DNA from: Archegozetes longisetosus
Taxonomy: Eukaryota; Arthropoda; Arachnida; Sarcoptiformes; Trhypochthoniidae
Length of the DNA stretch: 64,000 nucleotides
Assembly: GCA_018873245.2 (NCBI GenBank)
Contig: JAEMBT020000006.1
Span: forward strand, 9,445,855 to 9,509,854
Direction: 5' to 3'
Below, one piece after another: positions 25,601 to 38,138 of this stretch. The notes under the pieces are model-generated. The model had not been told where the DNA came from. It saw only the letters and a list, made by a program, of their open reading frames with translations, and did no database searches. Numbering within the stretch: position 1 is the first letter of the stretch; every line of letters starts with the position of its first letter. A program made the translations under genes and the position numbers.

Positions 25601-27592
25601 GCCCCAGATAGAAGTGGCGTTGTTGTCATGAACTCTCATTATTGGTCCGCTGTTTATTGATTTTCTAGTGTCCCAAACGTGAACGTTGGAGTTGGAAGCA
25701 GCCGCTAATATAGAATTGACCTGTTTGTTCCATTTGACCACATTTATTGCATCGTTAGCAGTCGCAGTTAAGCTTAGATTTAATGTTTTCTTTGGCGATC
25801 CATTACTATCAATATCCCAAACACCAATAGTTCCGTCATCACAACCAGCAGCAAATGAATTCAATTCATAAGAATTCAAATCAAGGCAAGTGAATCCTGC
25901 TGCAAGTGCTTCACTTTCATGTTCTAGTTTGATGTCCTCTTCTTTAACATCATACACCTTATGAAAGACAATTTGATTGAACCAAACTTATATTAACCAG
26001 TTAATCTTAAATAAATACCTGTAAAGTTTTAACTTGTGTCCCACAAATCAAAGCTTTTGGATGCCACGCGATACAATTAAATGTATTGTTACTTATGTTA
26101 GAGGCACGAAGAATAGCATCTTCAGAACATTTACCGATGTCCAGATTGTAAACGTCTAATTTACAATCAGTGCTAAAGACAAATTTTGAATAGTCTAATT
26201 AAAGTTTTGCTATTGAATAAATGGATATAATGAAAAACTGAATTGAATCCTTAAGTTTGGTGTTAAATTTGCACCCGTATTATTTGCAAATCACCCATAT
26301 TAGTCTTTTAGTTAAGTTTTTTATTTCAAGTAATACCGAATAAGGGCTTATGCGCTCACTCAAACTTAAAAAGTTTTCTTAAAAAGCCTCGGTGATAGGT
26401 CGACTGATTCAAAATAAATCTATATTCTTACAAATGTATCTGTACTGTATTTTTGAGTCTTCTCACACTTTGTGCTATCATATTTTTTAAACATATTATA
26501 ATTAAAATAGTTTAACGATATGACAATCAAGTTTTAAATAGTTCGAATCGACAAATTAACTAGGTTTGATTAGCTTTCAATTGATACTTATCAAAATTTA
26601 GTATTAAATTTCTCTAAATCGTTTTATATTTACTATGAAACAACCAGAACTTGAACTTTTGAATCTATAATATCGATCTAATACCCAAATCAATTATTTT
26701 CTACTAAAATTATAGCTTTATAAGTCATGACAGTAATAATTAATTGTTTTATTTGTGGAAATAAGAATTATTTTGCAATTATTTCAAGTTTGCATAAAAA
26801 TCTACTTAATGTACTTTGGTTCCAACTCATTCAGATATTGTAAAACTTAAATGAGTAAAAAGTAATTTAATAAAATTGAATTCTGGAAAAGCTTCAGATA
26901 GTCTAAAATATGGTTGCGAATGAATATACGTCAACACTTAGAAGATGCTTCTCAATAAAAATAAATACTCATAAATAACTAAATGTTAAAAACAGATGTG
27001 GTTATAACTTACAAACATTCACACACACTTAGCTTAATTTGTCATAAAAAACTCAATTTCAAGTGTTTGTCATGAGAGATAAAAGCCAATAAAATGTTTA
27101 TTCAGACATTAAACGTAAAACTGATTATTTAACAAAATTTACTATCATTCGAGTGACTAGCGATTCGAACAAAATTCTAAAAAGCTTTAAATAATATTCA
27201 AATTGTTTGCAAGCTATACTTTTGACCAATAAATTTGTTTTTCTAATACTACTTTAATTGATCAATTAAAACAAAATATCAATCTATCATTAGTTGACCG
27301 AACCCTACGCTTTATCGAAACGACCGGCACTTTAGACAAATCACAATCGATTCGACAACACTTTAAAGTTTGATTAATTGGTTTGCATTAATTAAAGAAA
27401 TGCAAATATAAATAATGAAAGAAAAATGAGTGTCAACTAAATTATAATCAGTATTTAGGTGAAACATAATCATAACAATTACCCGAAGTTAGCGTCAAAT
27501 TGTTGAGTGGTTGTTGCGATGGCTAGACTTGACTCACTTCGTGTAGGAGACCAACAAAACACTCCATTCTTCTTAATTTCTTTAAACTTCAT
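22677..27592 (-). CDS. SEC31A: SEC31, COPII outer coat protein
   Basis: Forms the outer cage of COPII vesicles with SEC13 at ER exit sites. Exons in transcript order: 27592..27483, 26172..26019, 25957..25450, 25365..25085, 25027..24899, 24815..22677, giving 1106 residues. The N-terminal WD40 propeller starts MKFKEIKKNGVFCWSP and includes FNCIAWHPKA, CDDGTIGVWD, VHVWDTRK, LQLWDLRYATCPL, GIVSISWNKYDEELLLSAGK and FAVSSFDGNTSVYNL. KAPKWLRSP and FGGKLVTY mark the SEC13-binding blade insertion. Alpha-solenoid follows, then a Pro/Gln-rich SEC23-binding linker with WNDPP and PIMNPLPG, and the C-terminal helical domain (IYDAFDRLL to FLPAIKVII). The first exon is isolated behind a 1.3 kb intron and was found from the conserved start. 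Convergent with GCP4, 132 bp between stops. Confidence 0.96.
23361..23426 (-). repeat. Coding tandem repeat (VPTIPT) in SEC31 linker
   Basis: On the minus strand an 18-bp-type repeat encodes repeated VPTIPT units within the proline-rich linker. Directly visible; the number of units probably varies. Confidence 0.85.
26173..27482 (-). other. SEC31 intron 1 (1310 bp)
   Basis: AT-rich intron bounded by GT (27482) and AG (26173), separating the 36-codon first exon from the rest of the propeller. I see no coding frame or clear repeat in it. Confidence 0.7.
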
Positions 27593-28025
27593 CTTAAATT
27601 CAATTATTTCTGTATTAAACACTTACTTCTTAATAATAAATAACAGTTTATTTAGCTTTGTGTTTGTCTCCAGCGTGGCATCAATTCATAGCATAACTAG
27701 AGATATAACAATATTAGATATAAACTGTTTTAGAGTATACACTATGAGCTCATCTGTTCATAAGTTAGGGGTATGTCTACTCAATGCATTTGTTGTGTCA
27801 GCTTTTCATTCTACAGTACAGTCATCACATCTGCTTATGTACACGTCTTTTTACAGCAATTACTTAGATGTTCAAATTCCATTTTATCACAAATAAAACA
27901 TAATTTAAACTGTTTTTCAAAACTTTATATTTATTTAATAATCAATTCTATTTATATGAATTACACAAAATGAATAGAAGTACAATTTTTAAAATACAAT
28001 TTAGTTGAAATTTCAACTAAAAATA
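27593..28025. other. Intergenic SEC31 / HAX1
   Basis: 433 bp holding the SEC31 5' leader and promoter and the HAX1 3' untranslated region. Plus-strand frames across 27507-27973 overlap the SEC31 first exon and look like chance. Confidence 0.5.
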
Positions 28026-28947
28026 CTATTTCTCTCCAAAAAGCCTAAAAGGAAAGCTGAATAAGCGCTTAATCAATGAGTTTTCCCTTTCATTTGGTTT
28101 ATTTTCTTCGATCTTCAACATACTTCTAGAGTTATCTATAACTTGATTTCGATTCCATTGACGCATAAAATCGTTTAGTTCATCTGAAAAACAAAATCCA
28201 ATCATTAGAACAATTGAAAAGATTTATAAACTGTGAATCGCTTTTACTTTCGCTCAAATTTGAAAGCACTTCGTTCTCTTCAACCACATTATTATTATTC
28301 TTTTTTATCACTTTAGTGAATGACTTATCGCCGATTCTTTGTGTGATCGAAGTTTCTTCATTACCAAACTCATCTCTTGTTATTTTTTGTTCTTCCATTC
28401 TCTGTAAAACAAAAATTGTCTTAAAATAATCGTCAACACAAACATATAAATGACATTAACTGATGATAATTACCCCGTTATTAAAACTCGATCTATAGAA
28501 ATAGGATTTTTTAATAACTTTAGGCTCAGTCGGACTTTTAATAACATCCAAGTCATTGTCTGGTTTCTTATCAAATAATGAGTTCAAACCATTTTTCTGA
28601 ACTGTTTGATCGTAATCGAAGTCTTTCTTCTCATTTTGTGAGTCTTTCAGCATTAAATCTCTTGGATTTTTGCGTTCAGCACCACTATCTAATTCTTGCC
28701 ACTCATTCGAATCGTTGAATTCAATGAAATTTTTATTATTGAAAGTTGAGAAATGGTTTAATATATTAAACAAATGACCGAAATTTTGAAACATGTCATC
28801 AAAATCTCTATTTATCTCAATATTGAAATCATCGCTGAAATGAGACTTATTTTGATCTTTGTCAAAAAATGAATCCCTATTGAAAAAGAAGTCATCATCC
28901 TTGTGATTAAAACCAAAAAACGAATGAAATATATCTCTCAAATCCAT
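28026..28947 (-). CDS. HAX1: HAX1-like protein (HCLS1-associated protein X-1)
   Basis: Intracellular, largely mitochondrial, anti-apoptotic adaptor; in mammals it partners the chaperonin-like protease system CLPB/HtrA2. Exons in transcript order 28947..28474, 28401..28248 and 28183..28026 give 261 residues (human 279). It starts MDLRDIFHSFFGFNHKDDD, the HAX1 N-terminus. Asp/Phe/Asn-rich disorder follows, with FDDMFQNFGHLF. Then come RNPRDLMLK-like KNPRDLMLKD, KKSYFYRSS, RMEEQKITRDEFGNEETSIT (human VEERRTVVDSEGRTETTVT) and a C-terminal basic/hydrophobic end LIKRLFSFPFRLFGEK. The exon 2 donor was chosen because the downstream GT candidate would create an immediate stop. Much of the middle is weakly conserved, which is usual for this family. 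Confidence 0.85.
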
Positions 28948-29025
28948 TATTTGTTTGTATTTAGTTAATACGACATTCGAGTCGAAGTTAATGTCAAAAC
29001 GCAAATCAAAACAATTGTTTCGTCA

Positions 29026-29027
<2 letters not shown>

Positions 29028-29059
<32 letters not shown>
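29028..29059. repeat. (CT)16 microsatellite upstream of HAX1
   Basis: Uninterrupted CT/GA dinucleotide run about 80 bp upstream of the HAX1 ATG, so it is in its promoter or 5' leader. It could bind GAGA-type factors in arthropods (inference). Confidence 0.95.
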
Positions 29060-29060
<1 letters not shown>

Positions 29061-29338
29061 GTACGACGGCCAATAAGTTTCTCACAAATTTTAAGTTTGT
29101 TTTTGAATTTGGTGTCAATTTTCAAGAAGTTTTCATCACTTCTACTACATTTGAAGTATAAAATTAAACTCAACTCTGATGTTCTTATTTAGACATTAAT
29201 AAACAGAATATACAACACAAACAAAATTTATAGTTTTGCTCAATTTTATTTGAATTAAATAAAATAACAAAACAATGATGAATATCTATAATGAATCAAA
29301 GTTTTTTGGGCTTTATGGACTTTAAGCTAATGATTATT

Positions 29339-30358
29339 TTACTCTGAATCTGAATCTTCAGACTGATCCTCATTTTGATCTGTCTCCACATTTTCCTGCT
29401 TCGTATCTTGATTACCACCTTCTGGATTAAATTTTTTAATAATATCTTTAGCGGTATTGAAGACACCCATAGTCTGAACGCCACAAACATAACATCGACT
29501 CGACTTCTTATAATGATCTAAAGCGCACTTTTCGCAGAAGTAATGCTTGCATTTGGTGACAACAGGTGACTGAAAGCTTTGGCGACAAATGAAGCACTTG
29601 AAGGGCAAGTCGTCGTCGTCTTCAATTTTATACTGATTGACATCATCGTCATTATGATCATGATCTTTAGCCATATCTAGTTCTAACTGCCAGCCGGCTT
29701 TATAGTCGGATCTGTCGTGAAGAAATTTACACGAATCGCCAAAACCACAAAATCCCGTTTCTTTATAGTCCTTACACAAGTCCGGCTGATAGTCCCACCT
29801 AACTGTTGATCTGATATTCTCGGGCGCTCTCACTGGACCTTTACGTACAAAACCTGATGAAGCATTTCCTTGTGGTGTGTCTTTTTTGGTGATATATTGC
29901 GTATAGTTATGAAGTCCTCTGTAGATATGGTCGTCTTCTTTGCCTTTAAGTGCTTCGTTCACTTTGAGAGCTTTCTCGAAAATGCTTTGCGCGTCAATTG
30001 ATTTCTCAGTTTCCGTCTCCAAGGTAGCAGTCGCTCCCATATCTTCGGGACCTTCTCTTGATCCGCTTCTTTTCGAAGGATAGCTAACACTTAACGAATT
30101 GTCATTCGATTCATCCCTGTTATCGTTATCTTCATTCATATTTGGTTTCCTTTTCTTCAATTTTGCGAAAGAATGTGTCGATTGAATCATTGGATTTGTA
30201 TTTCGTTTACGGTTAGTGTTGACCACAATCGCCGATTCATGGTCGTCATCATCACTAGAACTCGAATGATGCTTAACATTTCTCATTCTTCGATTTGTTT
30301 GTGATTTCTTGACAAAAAATTTACATTTCGACGAAGAAGACTCTTCATTTGGATCCAT
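29339..30358 (-). CDS. RNF113A: RNF113A, spliceosomal E3 ligase (CCCH + RING)
   Basis: Splicing factor/E3 ubiquitin ligase (Cwc24 family) of the activated spliceosome, also used in alkylation repair. A single 339-codon frame. A charged N-terminal half leads to the conserved block TVRWDYQPDLCKDYKETG. The CCCH zinc finger uses C195, C204, C210 and H214. The RING uses C255, C258, C270, H272, C275, C278, C289 and C292, followed by GVFNTAKDIIKKF. All metal ligands are intact. Length matches the human protein (343). It is intronless while nearly every neighbour is split, so it may be an ancient retrocopy, as mammalian RNF113A also is. Divergent from USP3. Confidence 0.97.
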   Translation of the reverse strand: MDPNEESSSSKCKFFVKKSQTNRRMRNVKHHSSSSDDDDHESAIVVNTNRKRNTNPMIQSTHSFAKLKKRKPNMNEDNDNRDESNDNSLSVSYPSKRSGSREGPEDMGATATLETETEKSIDAQSIFEKALKVNEALKGKEDDHIYRGLHNYTQYITKKDTPQGNASSGFVRKGPVRAPENIRSTVRWDYQPDLCKDYKETGFCGFGDSCKFLHDRSDYKAGWQLELDMAKDHDHNDDDVNQYKIEDDDDLPFKCFICRQSFQSPVVTKCKHYFCEKCALDHYKKSSRCYVCGVQTMGVFNTAKDIIKKFNPEGGNQDTKQENVETDQNEDQSEDSDSE

Positions 30359-31015
30359 ATTTGATGTGACACTACAATAGAAAGTATAACAAAAGGTGAG
30401 TGAAAGTAATAATAAAAACAGAAATAAACATAAACAAAAGCGTTATGAACTGTTTTGATTCGTATTAAACTTTTGAATATTGTCGAGAGTGGCTAAACAA
30501 GCGACACAGACCTCTACCTACACAAACTTGCACAGAAAGCGATGCGATCTCTAAAATGCGGCACTTTTTCTCTCATTGAGTGATTGAGTGCTGGTTTTCT
30601 GCAGCTATACGTTCTAAGGATAAGGCATTTCTCTGTACTGGCACTCGTTTTATAGTATTTCAATGAAAGCCTCATTGCATTCAAGTCTCTCTTTGTCTGT
30701 GCCTCTCATCTGATGTGTCATTCATTGATATTATATTTATTAAATTGAATTGTGGCTTAAATCTTAATTAATCTTGTGATCGATTAGTGTATAATTGCAT
30801 TCATAGATCAATTGATATGTTTGTAAGTGTTTAAGTTGATAGCAAATCATTGGTTTTGAAATACGCGAAAAGCCAGACATTTGTCAGCGTTTAGTCGTTT
30901 TGTGCTCATAAGAGACATCAATATTAGCGTTTGTGTTGCATCTACTATTGATTTATTTAGATCTTCAACAATCAATTGGATTGAGATATAGGAATTAGTG
31001 TGATATATGAATAAT
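30359..31015. promoter_or_regulatory. Divergent promoter region RNF113A / USP3
   Basis: 657 bp between the two start codons, containing both 5' leaders. Purine/pyrimidine-rich stretches but no clear core element. The ATG at 31007 is in frame with the USP3 start. Confidence 0.45.
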
Positions 31016-34000
31016 ATGGAGTGTCCACACCTACTAAATGGCACCAAATTCACAAATCCTCACTTCAAGACATTCATGCGTTCGACAGACTTTGAATGTT
31101 CAGGTATGATATGATGAAAGACTCATTGATTTGCACTATATATTGATTATTATATCAAACTGACTTCTTATTAACGACTAATACTAGTCCAAGAAGTTTT
31201 ATAGACTCCGATCCTATCATATATTTATCTAATCTAATAACAGTCATAATCAGTGTTCATATCAATATCAATATCTAGTGATCAACACTTGATTTGTTTA
31301 AGACACTAACAAGCGCTTAAGTAGATTGGATGACCAGTCGATCTATAGATTAGACTGAAGTTTTTGATAAGTGAATAACAATTGATAAAGTTAGATTTTT
31401 AAATTCAACACTTATGTGGTGTATGTTCTGTCAGCTTAACTTTCAATTAACTAAATTCAATAAACGAATGAATGAATAAAAAAATTTAAAATATATTCTT
31501 GATGTTCAAAATACTTAAAACGTTTAAACACGTGTAAGCTTTTCTGAAGTGAACATTGATTTGTGGGATCTTTACTTTATAATTAATCAAACCATTAAAT
31601 GAACTGATACTAACTGACTGAAAGTTTAAATTGAATTCAAAATTAAAGTTTTCCGAATAAAAAATCTAATGAATGTTGAAAAAACAAATAAAGTGGTGAA
31701 TAGTTGATGTTTTGATAAGATTAATGTCTAATTGACACATAATAGATAAGATTTATGATATTACTGGAATAAAATTGTTAAATTAAAGTATTTGAGCAAA
31801 GATACGATCACAAACAGATCCGTTTGACATTCATGTCAACCAAAAACTCATAAATTAAAGCAATTTTGTCACCTATCTCAAAATAATGAATTGATGATGA
31901 ATCTGATTTTATTTATTTGTGTCTAAAATTGTAAATGAAATGTTTTAATGCTTAATAAAACCAAACATTGTAGTTATATGTTAATGTTTATTTATTACTG
32001 ATTTAAACGTTTTTTCAACAATAAAACTTCAATAGTTAATGTTGTGGAGCATTAAATTTGCATAATTAAAGCTTAGATTAATGCTCACAAATGATTCAGT
32101 TTGCAAACAAGTGCTGGCATTGCACATTTTTCTATAAGACTGACTCGCCATAAGTTTCAGTTAAGACTACTTAAGATGAAGCAAATACCGACTAATATTC
32201 TGTCTATCGTTTAGCAATTTCAACTTATCTCAAGTTGACTTTTTCTTTCAATTATTTGACGCTACTGACAATTCCATATTTGAACAGTTTTCAACTGTAT
32301 CGAATTAGTCAAAAATAATTGCTGTAACTTTAACCTAGTTGTTAAATAAAAGTATTTAAAGAGTTATCATTTGTCAATCAAAATTGAATCGAAGCATTTC
32401 TTAGTAAAATGTTTTTCAAAACTAATGGTTTTGTGCACTCAGATTTTATCTATTCATAAATGCATTGAAAAGTAAAGAAAATTCAATTCAATTTAAAAAT
32501 GTCGATTTCAAAACAGCTTCAAGTTTTGTGTTGGCGTTCGTGTTTCACGAACATAGTCACATCTTTTCGTTAATCCGATCAGACTCAAGTTTAACTCATT
32601 TTCAGTTGTAGGACTTAACTGAGTTATTACTATTAATCAATCCAGTATTACTTTGAATGAGTTCAATATCGATCTATTATACTATAAACAAGTAAGTCCT
32701 TGTTTTAAATATATATAACTCACTTGATTTACCATCGACTTGCGTAATAGCAAAGGCTTACTTATTTCGTGTTCTTAATGGATAAAAATGATTGATTTTT
32801 GAATTAATTGGTAATTTCTAATTGGAAATTTATTTTTAATTTGATAGTTTGCAAGTCAAAGAAGAGTCCGTGGATGTGCGTTCACTGCGGTGTTATCAAC
32901 TGTGGAAGGTATGCATACATCTACAATTCATTTTCAATATCAAATATTTATTTAGTACTCAATAAATTAATCACTATAATCTATAAGTACTCGAAACTAT
33001 CATCTTCGTAATTTATTCAATCAAATTGACTTTCAGTTGCAAGACAAATGAAACCATGAATTTTGATTATTTGAATATGTTAGTTTTGAACATATTGAGT
33101 TTCTATTCTTTCTATTTGAGTTTATTACTTGATAGAGAAAAGGCTGATAAAACTAATACTTAGACTGGGTTATTATATAGCCGTATATGTTTAAGATTGA
33201 TTGATATAATTGAATTGAAAAGACAATTAAAATTTGTTGGAAATTGATAGGTTCGTGAACGGACACGCCAAAGCACATTACGAGCAAAAGCAACAACATT
33301 CACTTTGCTTTGATTGTAACAGTTTTGCTGCTTTTTGGTAAGTAATCACTTTTAAGTCTTACTCAATGCTATTATTTTTTTATACTATTATGTTGCAATT
33401 TATTTCCAATTCAACCTCTCTAACATTGAGAACTTGATTTCTGAACCTTCAAAAGGAGTATAAGCCCAATACAACTACACTTAAAAACCTAATAACCGTT
33501 GATAGCAACCAGAAAAGAAATGTTGTGATGGCATGTTTTCCGACAGATCATAACATAGACGATATTTGAGAAACTTATTCGATGTTAATTATAGTAATGA
33601 AAACAAGCGAGAAGTCAAACTTGGCAGCAAGTGGATGCAGATGAGCGGCAAGTTGACAGAAACCACCTTTTTCTTGTTGCTATCTCCGATAACTAATTTT
33701 CAAGTGCATCCTTGTATTTATGCACTTATCTCATTTTGCGGCAGTCTCGATTGTATATACTATATTGGGCTTTGCCTAAAGGGCTTTATTTAGAAGTTAT
33801 TCAAGGGTAACAGTTTAGTATCACTTTCTAATGCTTTATCTCACAGATAAATATGCCTTAAAACAGTATCATATGTTCCAGGCCACTAATTGCAGAATAA
33901 TTTTCGAGAAAAATATCTATTTCACTCAAGTTGAAATGTTGTTGAACTCATTAAGCTCAGCCTTAAAAGCATTTGCTATTAATCTAATTTTTGTCTAATC

Positions 34001-36354
34001 TCATGAATATTATGTTTATTTAATTAAAGTTACGAATGAGGTGAAAACCGATGATCATATGAAGGCTTTGAGAGCCTAAAACCTTGCACTGAACTAGGAT
34101 AAATTGAATGTCAGCGTTAACTATGACTTAATACTAACCATCAACAATTAAAATCTAATTAAATTTTAATTAAAACCAACCAACCAGTAACTTGAAGTTT
34201 TATTTAATCAAAACTTAAGATATAAATCGAAGTATAACTGACAACTCTTTTTATCATTAGCTATGCCTGTGATGATTTTGTGATCAACGACACTCGATCT
34301 CATCATTTGCGTCAACTTAGAACCAAATTTCAATCAACTAATGAGTAATTATGCATTTTTCTTCAACTCAATATTAGCTTTTAGTTATCAGATGTTCGTT
34401 ACATTCCAATAGCCCTGAAAACTGTTCGCGAAACGCACAAAACTTGAAATCATCGCGTGTCAGAAAAAAAGGATCAGTTGAGAACCAACAAAAGCAAAAG
34501 AACAATAAAAAGGTTTGTCAATCTTGCTTCAATCAATTTTCTCAATTAAGCTTCTACTTAATTGTTGAGTAATTGCTAATCGTTTTGTTTTCATCAATAA
34601 CTAGATTCAAGGAAATCAACGCTTTTCGAAAGCTCGAGCTTCTGGTTTAAGAAATTTAGGAAATACTTGTTTCATGAACGCAGTATTACAATCATTGAGG
34701 TACTTCTGCTTAATCTTTGAAGGGTTGAAAATATATTTATTTTTTCTATTCTAGTAATATTCAGCAGTTTAGTTGTTATTTCAAACAATTGCCCTCATTA
34801 GATAAACATCGATGGAATGGAAACCGCAAAGCAGTTGTTTCTGCTCGACGTATAACTGATGGGGATGTGTAAGGATTATATTTACAATTATTTATGATTA
34901 ATTGGCTATTAATCCATAATTAAATTGTTAATTGAGTTGAGATTGTCATCAGCTCACTTACCACAGCACAACGTGTGCTACTGTGATACTTTGAACTATC
35001 TTATTGATACTGTAGTTTTAGCACTTAATCATAATCTAATCCAAGTATAATCTCTCGCTAATTACAAATATTGTCATTTATTAGCTTGTTGGCTGAAGAA
35101 CTAAGAAAGACAATGGTCTCTCTTTGGGAGGGCAGTAAATCTGCGATATCTCCTGAATCCTTGTTTGCTGTGATATGGAAGGTATGAATGAATAATAGAA
35201 GTTAGAGTCAAATAAGTGATGAATTAACTAATTAAAGGTGGTTCCGCGCTTTCGTGGGTATCAACAACAAGACGCGCACGAGTTTCTACGATATATGTTA
35301 GATAGACTACACACTGAACTACTTGGAATCCTTCCCTACCCCAATAAAAATTACAACAATTCACAAAACCTTTATTTGGTACCTACTGGTAAATCTACCA
35401 TTGTTACCGCAATATTTGGCGGTGTTCTTCAGAATGAAGTCACTTGTCTTGTTTGTGGCACTGAATCAAAAAAGCACGACCCCTTCCTTGGTATTTATCC
35501 ACACAACTCTCTTTCCTCATGATTCTATCATTCTTCTCTCAAAACAGATTTATCGTTAGACATTCCTCAGATATGCTCAATCAAAAATGGTGCAAACGAA
35601 GAAATACCTGAAAAATGCCACTTATTTGGTGAATATTCTCCCACACCTTTCAGATATAACAAGTTAAACTTCTCTTTTAATTGCAGACTGCCTTTCGAGC
35701 TTTACCGAACTTGAAGAACTCGCCGAGACCGAACTTTATAATTGTCCAAATTGTAAACAAAAGCAAAGGTCAACTAAACGGTTTTGGATTCGCAGATTAC
35801 CGAACGTAAGGCTACTTGATAAGAATAACAATCTTAAACAAAATAGCTGACAAAATTTATAAATTGAACAGGTGCTTTGTCTTCATCTAAAAAGATTTCG
35901 TTGGAGTAACTTTTACAGAACTAAATTAGACAATTATATTGAATTTCCCATACAAGGCCTCGATATGAGTAAATTTGTTTTGTCTAATATGGTGAGTCTA
36001 TAATTCCTACTAAACATATTTGTTACATATATAAATATATATTTATATATTTGGCAGCATGAAACTCGAGGAAACGCGTGTGGCAGTACTTTCTATGATT
36101 TAGCGGCAGTTATTGTCCATCACGGTAACGGAGCAGGTTCTGGACATTACACTTCTTACGCTACACATGAAGGTTAGCTAATTGAGAGTAATTTGCTATT
36201 TTTATACTAACCAAATAAATATTTGATAGGATGCTGGCATCACTTCAATGATAGCAGTGTCACAGTTTGTGATGAAGAAACAGTTTCACAAAGTAAAGCA
36301 TATATTCTGTTTTACATTCGACGAGAGCTCAATTTAACGCCATTTAGCTTATGA
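31016..36354 (+). CDS. USP3: Ubiquitin carboxyl-terminal hydrolase 3
   Basis: Cysteine deubiquitinase; in animals it removes ubiquitin from histones H2A/H2B. Exons 31016..31103, 32848..32908, 33251..33337, 34261..34344, 34392..34512, 34605..34699, 34755..34868, 35085..35181, 35238..35490, 35548..35628, 35687..35805, 35872..35991, 36058..36172 and 36230..36354 give 519 residues (human 520). It starts MECPHL as in vertebrate USP3; an in-frame ATG at 31007 would add three residues. The N-terminal ZnF-UBP finger has [20 protein letters not shown] and [11 protein letters not shown]. The USP core has the catalytic Cys in [33 protein letters not shown], the zinc ribbon CLVCGTES / CPNCKQKQ, the catalytic His in [15 protein letters not shown] and FNDS. 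Introns 1 (1.74 kb) and 3 (0.92 kb) are long; intron 3 carries a MITE. Confidence 0.97.
33498..33688. mobile_element. MITE copy B (GTTGATARCAACC family), USP3 intron 3
   Basis: Starts GTTGATAGCAACCAGAAA and closes with the inverted TTCTTGTTGCTATC, and matches the copy at 3078-3267. A further outer inverted pair, TAAGCCCAATA (33461) and TATTGGGCTTT (33760-33771), suggests the complete element is about 315 bp. No coding capacity. Confidence 0.65.
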
Positions 36355-36570
36355 TCAATTGGAAATCGAATGCTTTCGGCGACTATTCGCGCTCAAATCG
36401 ATATTTTTTTAGTGGTAATATTGCTGTAATATTTAATTTAGTATTTGAATAAAACATGAGATGTCGATTAAAAAATAGTTTTCATTTGTATTACTGTAAA
36501 ATTAATTTATAATATTTATAATTTACAACACTTAAAAATGACTCGAATTATATATATTTGGCCGACTATT

Positions 36571-37500
36571 TCAAGACGCGAGCAGAGCTTCTCTTGATTT
36601 TTTGACTTGGACTTTTTCCGTATCGACGGTGGCTATAAAGAAAATTATGAAAATCTTTTATTAATGTCTCGCTTATTGGTTGATAGAGAGACTGATTCAA
36701 TATTTTTTATATTGTCAGCACTTTCTGTAAAGCTATTGATAAAACTGTGAAATCGTCAAAGAGCTCTTACGTTCGTTTTGAGGCACTTCTGGTAGGTCTG
36801 GCAAAGATTGCCCTAACATTTGGTCCAATTCTTGCATCAGACTCTCCTCATCTGAATCAATATTGATTCCCAGCAAGAGATCATCGATTTCCTAAATTTG
36901 ATTAATTTAGATAATAATGAATCGAATGAATAATTGAATTGCAAAGTTTTAGCAGACCCTCTGTTTTTCAATTCCTTCTCTAGTTTCATCTAAAATCGTT
37001 TCGATCCGATCGATAGACAGAATACTGTGCAATTGTTTAAGGGCTTCGTTTCCAGTTTGAAGTCCTTCTAAAACAGTTGTCTCGACTTGTTTGAACTCAA
37101 TATCCATCACCAACTTTTCTAAATTCGCTAGCTGATTGTCTGTTTTGTCTAAAATGCTTTCCATATATTTCTTCTTTTTGAGTAATGAAAGCGCTTTTCT
37201 ATCAAACAAATCATTTTAAAAATAAGTTAAAAATGAAAAAGAATAAAATGGGTGAAGAACTGAACTCTTTTTTATTATCTTTAAGCAATTGTTTGGCAAT
37301 TTGTCTCTCTTTGTCCAATTGTTCAATAATCCGTTTTTGATACTGTTTTACCCGATCTCTTTGTTGCTTCAGTTGCTATTAAATCAATCAATCAATTAAT
37401 TAATATAAAACTAGAACAATAAAACATTTAGTACCAGAACAGCTTTGTCTTGTTCCGTAATAATTGGCTTCTTCTTTGGTTTACCAAATATATGGCCCAT
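36571..37500 (-). CDS. CHMP6: Charged multivesicular body protein 6 (ESCRT-III, Vps20)
   Basis: ESCRT-III subunit that links ESCRT-II to CHMP4 polymerisation at endosomes. Exons in transcript order 37500..37435, 37375..37266, 37198..36958, 36891..36771, 36632..36571 give 199 residues (human 201). The start MGHIFGKPKKK supplies the N-myristoylation glycine and a basic patch. Then follow QLKQQRDRVKQYQKRI, KYMESILDKTDNQLANLE, GLQTGNEALKQLHSILSID and ILDETREGIEKQ, and the acidic C-terminal autoinhibitory part with DLLLGINIDSDEESLMQELD. All motifs fit CHMP6 rather than other CHMPs. Divergent from WBP4. Confidence 0.95.
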
Positions 37501-38138
37501 TTCTCAAATTTTAAAATTAATTTAATCCTAGTAAGACTTCAGTTATAATAAGATCTCAATTATAAGACTTGAGTTATTTGTTAAGATTGATTCACTCTTA
37601 TAATTATAATAAATTAGAAAAATATAAAATGAGATACTTTTTATCTCTCTATTATATTTAACTATTTTACTCAAAAAACGTCAAATCGTTTAATTATTTA
37701 ATTTAATTTTGTTCCTTTTGGCTATCCTTATATTATTGTTGGTCGCGATCTTAGTCAACATTTAGTACAACAAACCATTGGTTTTCATCCTAAACCTTTC
37801 GTTAAATACCAAAAACGTCAGTCAATGCTTTAGTTTTAACCATTTCTGACATTCTATTTTTCATCAAATCTCTATTTAGGAGGAGTTACTCTCAATTTTC
37901 ATTCAAATATTCAATCGATTGCTACCCAAAACCTCATTTTATAAATAACAAAATTGAAAAATTATGGTTTGTTTAACCTTGTATTTATTTCAAATAAATT
38001 AAAGTTCGTTTTTTGAGATTATTTTTAAAATAATCTCTGAAAATAAGAATTGGGGGACAGGTTATAAACTCGAAAACATGACGTAATTGTCATAGCTAAC
38101 ACTTTACAGACTTTTCAAAATAATAATAAATAGACAAA
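37501..38138. promoter_or_regulatory. Divergent promoter region CHMP6 / WBP4
   Basis: 638 bp of AT-rich sequence holding both 5' ends. No defined elements recognised. Confidence 0.4.

Noticed and set aside
27507..27973. Plus-strand frames of 129 and 66 codons
   Set aside because: They overlap the SEC31 first exon on the other strand and have no recognisable motifs or starts in context.
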